A DNA stretch of 7,100 nucleotides from Candidatus Fermentibacterota bacterium (lineage in GTDB: Bacteria > JAFGKV01). The stretch spans positions 1 to 7,100 of the forward strand of contig JAUXFG010000182.1 of assembly GCA_030620115.1 (NCBI GenBank), given 5' to 3'. This document shows positions 6,741 to 7,100 of this stretch, piece after piece. The notes beneath the pieces are model-generated. The model was not told the origin of the DNA. It did not search any database and saw only the letters and a list, made by a program, of their open reading frames with translations. The position numbers and the translations under genes were made by a program. The number at the start of each line of letters is the position of its first letter. Positions within the stretch are counted from its first letter, which is position 1.

Positions 6741-6745
6741 CCTCC
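6741..6745 (-). promoter_or_regulatory. Ribosome binding site fixing the FIST start
   Basis: On the minus strand GGAGG lies 8 nt before the ATG at 6732, within a longer purine run. The site overlaps the codons that would follow the alternative TTG start at 6747, which argues for the ATG and for a 459-residue product that begins with a typical signal peptide. Confidence 0.7.
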
Positions 6746-6771
6746 AATCTCAGAACGACACGTCTCCGCTG

Positions 6772-6798
6772 GCGGGAACACGCCCAGGCGTCTCCCGC
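6772..6798 (-). promoter_or_regulatory. GC-rich stem-loop in the FIST mRNA leader
   Basis: On the minus strand the outer stem GCGGGA (6798-6793) pairs with TCCCGC (6777-6772). The inner stem ACGCC (6791-6787) pairs with GGCGT (6784-6780). A small internal loop (G against GT) separates them. The structure lies about 27 nt before the GGAGG site and has no T-run, so it looks like a leader structure and not a terminator. It matches no riboswitch class I recognise. Confidence 0.45.
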
Positions 6799-6808
6799 GA
6801 CCAGGTTC

Positions 6809-6836
6809 TTGCTCTCTGTTTCTCACACAAGAGCAA
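6809..6836 (-). promoter_or_regulatory. Second stem-loop in the FIST mRNA leader
   Basis: On the minus strand TTGCTCT (6836-6830) pairs with AGAGCAA (6815-6809), giving a 7-bp stem around a 14-nt loop that can add three more pairs past a bulge. It lies just after the predicted transcription start and 10 nt before the GC-rich stem-loop. It could stabilise the 5' end or form part of a structured leader. Confidence 0.4.
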
Positions 6837-6855
6837 CACATTTACACTAATTCAT

Positions 6856-6885
6856 ATGTTAGCGGACCGAATAGGATCTTGTCAA
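6856..6885 (-). promoter_or_regulatory. Sigma70-type promoter of the FIST-kinase operon
   Basis: On the minus strand a perfect TTGACA (6885-6880) is followed after 18 nt by TAACAT (6861-6856, 4 of 6 to TATAAT). The predicted start is near 6849, giving a leader of about 117 nt before the ATG at 6732. It is the clearest promoter in the window, and its surroundings are more AT-rich than the rest of the leader. Confidence 0.6.
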
Positions 6886-7100
6886 TGATAGAAAAACCAG
6901 CCCTCATCTCCTTTCTCTCCTCATCCTAGCTCACCAGCTCACCAGCTTCCCAAGAACTTCGTCCCGAACTTTGCTTGCCACGCCGACTGGTCACGGCGCA
7001 TCCGCCAGGAGAAGACGGAAGCCATCCGACGAAGGCGGGTCTCGAACGTCCCCCATCTCTTCCCCCATCTCTTCCCCCAAGACTTCGATGTTGAATGTTC
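6886..7100. other. Non-coding right flank with two short tandem repeats
   Basis: No gene is recognisable. AGCTCACC is repeated 2.5 times at 6928-6947. CCCCCATCTCTT is repeated twice at 7050-7073 and followed by another CCCCCA, so the minus strand carries three G5 runs separated by 7 nt. CGCCG (6981-6985) and CGGCG (6994-6998) form a small hairpin, and CGAAGGCGG (7030-7038) also occurs in the middle intergenic region at 3020-3028. The terminal GATGTTGAATGTTC resembles another stuttering intergenic phrase. Any upstream neighbour gene lies beyond the window. Confidence 0.5.

Noticed and set aside
6543-6929. 128-aa plus-strand frame over the FIST signal peptide and leader
   Set aside because: It is antisense to the FIST start and promoter, rich in Ser/Pro/Arg from reverse-strand bias, and lacks a start site.

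Overview
The window holds two two-gene operons that face each other. Both look like they come from an anaerobic bacterium of moderate GC content. The best guess for origin is Desulfobacterota (former Deltaproteobacteria) or a similar uncultured anaerobe. This rests on an indolepyruvate:ferredoxin oxidoreductase, a large hybrid histidine kinase of the sort common in that group, and intergenic DNA full of short palindromes and stuttering repeat phrases. The lineage is an inference; the window has no marker gene.

Left half, + strand (365-2774): iorA and iorB, one base apart, encode the two subunits of indolepyruvate:ferredoxin oxidoreductase. This TPP and iron-sulfur enzyme turns aryl-2-oxoacids, made by transaminating aromatic amino acids, into aryl-acyl-CoA while reducing ferredoxin. 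Upstream (1-364) lie a 34-nt-arm inverted repeat, a low-complexity phrase built on AGATT/CAATCC, and a weak candidate promoter.

Middle (2775-3184): a 410-bp non-coding region between the convergent operons. It packs six stem-loops into about 205 bp. These include a strong hairpin just after iorB and a REP-like palindrome. Further on it holds a second copy of the AGATT phrase and a rho-independent terminator serving the minus-strand operon.

Right half, - strand (6732 down to 3185): an exported FIST-domain protein is followed after 47 nt by a membrane-bound PAS hybrid histidine kinase with a C-terminal receiver. A good sigma70-type promoter (6856-6885) and a leader of about 117 nt with two hairpins precede the pair. 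The layout recalls the NosP-NahK pair, in which a cytoplasmic FIST hemoprotein is encoded with its kinase. Here the FIST protein carries a signal peptide and the kinase has its own extracytoplasmic sensor region, so sensing probably happens outside the inner membrane. This is the most interesting part of the window. No response regulator with an output domain is present, so the target is unknown.

The right edge (6886-7100) is non-coding and contains two short tandem repeats.
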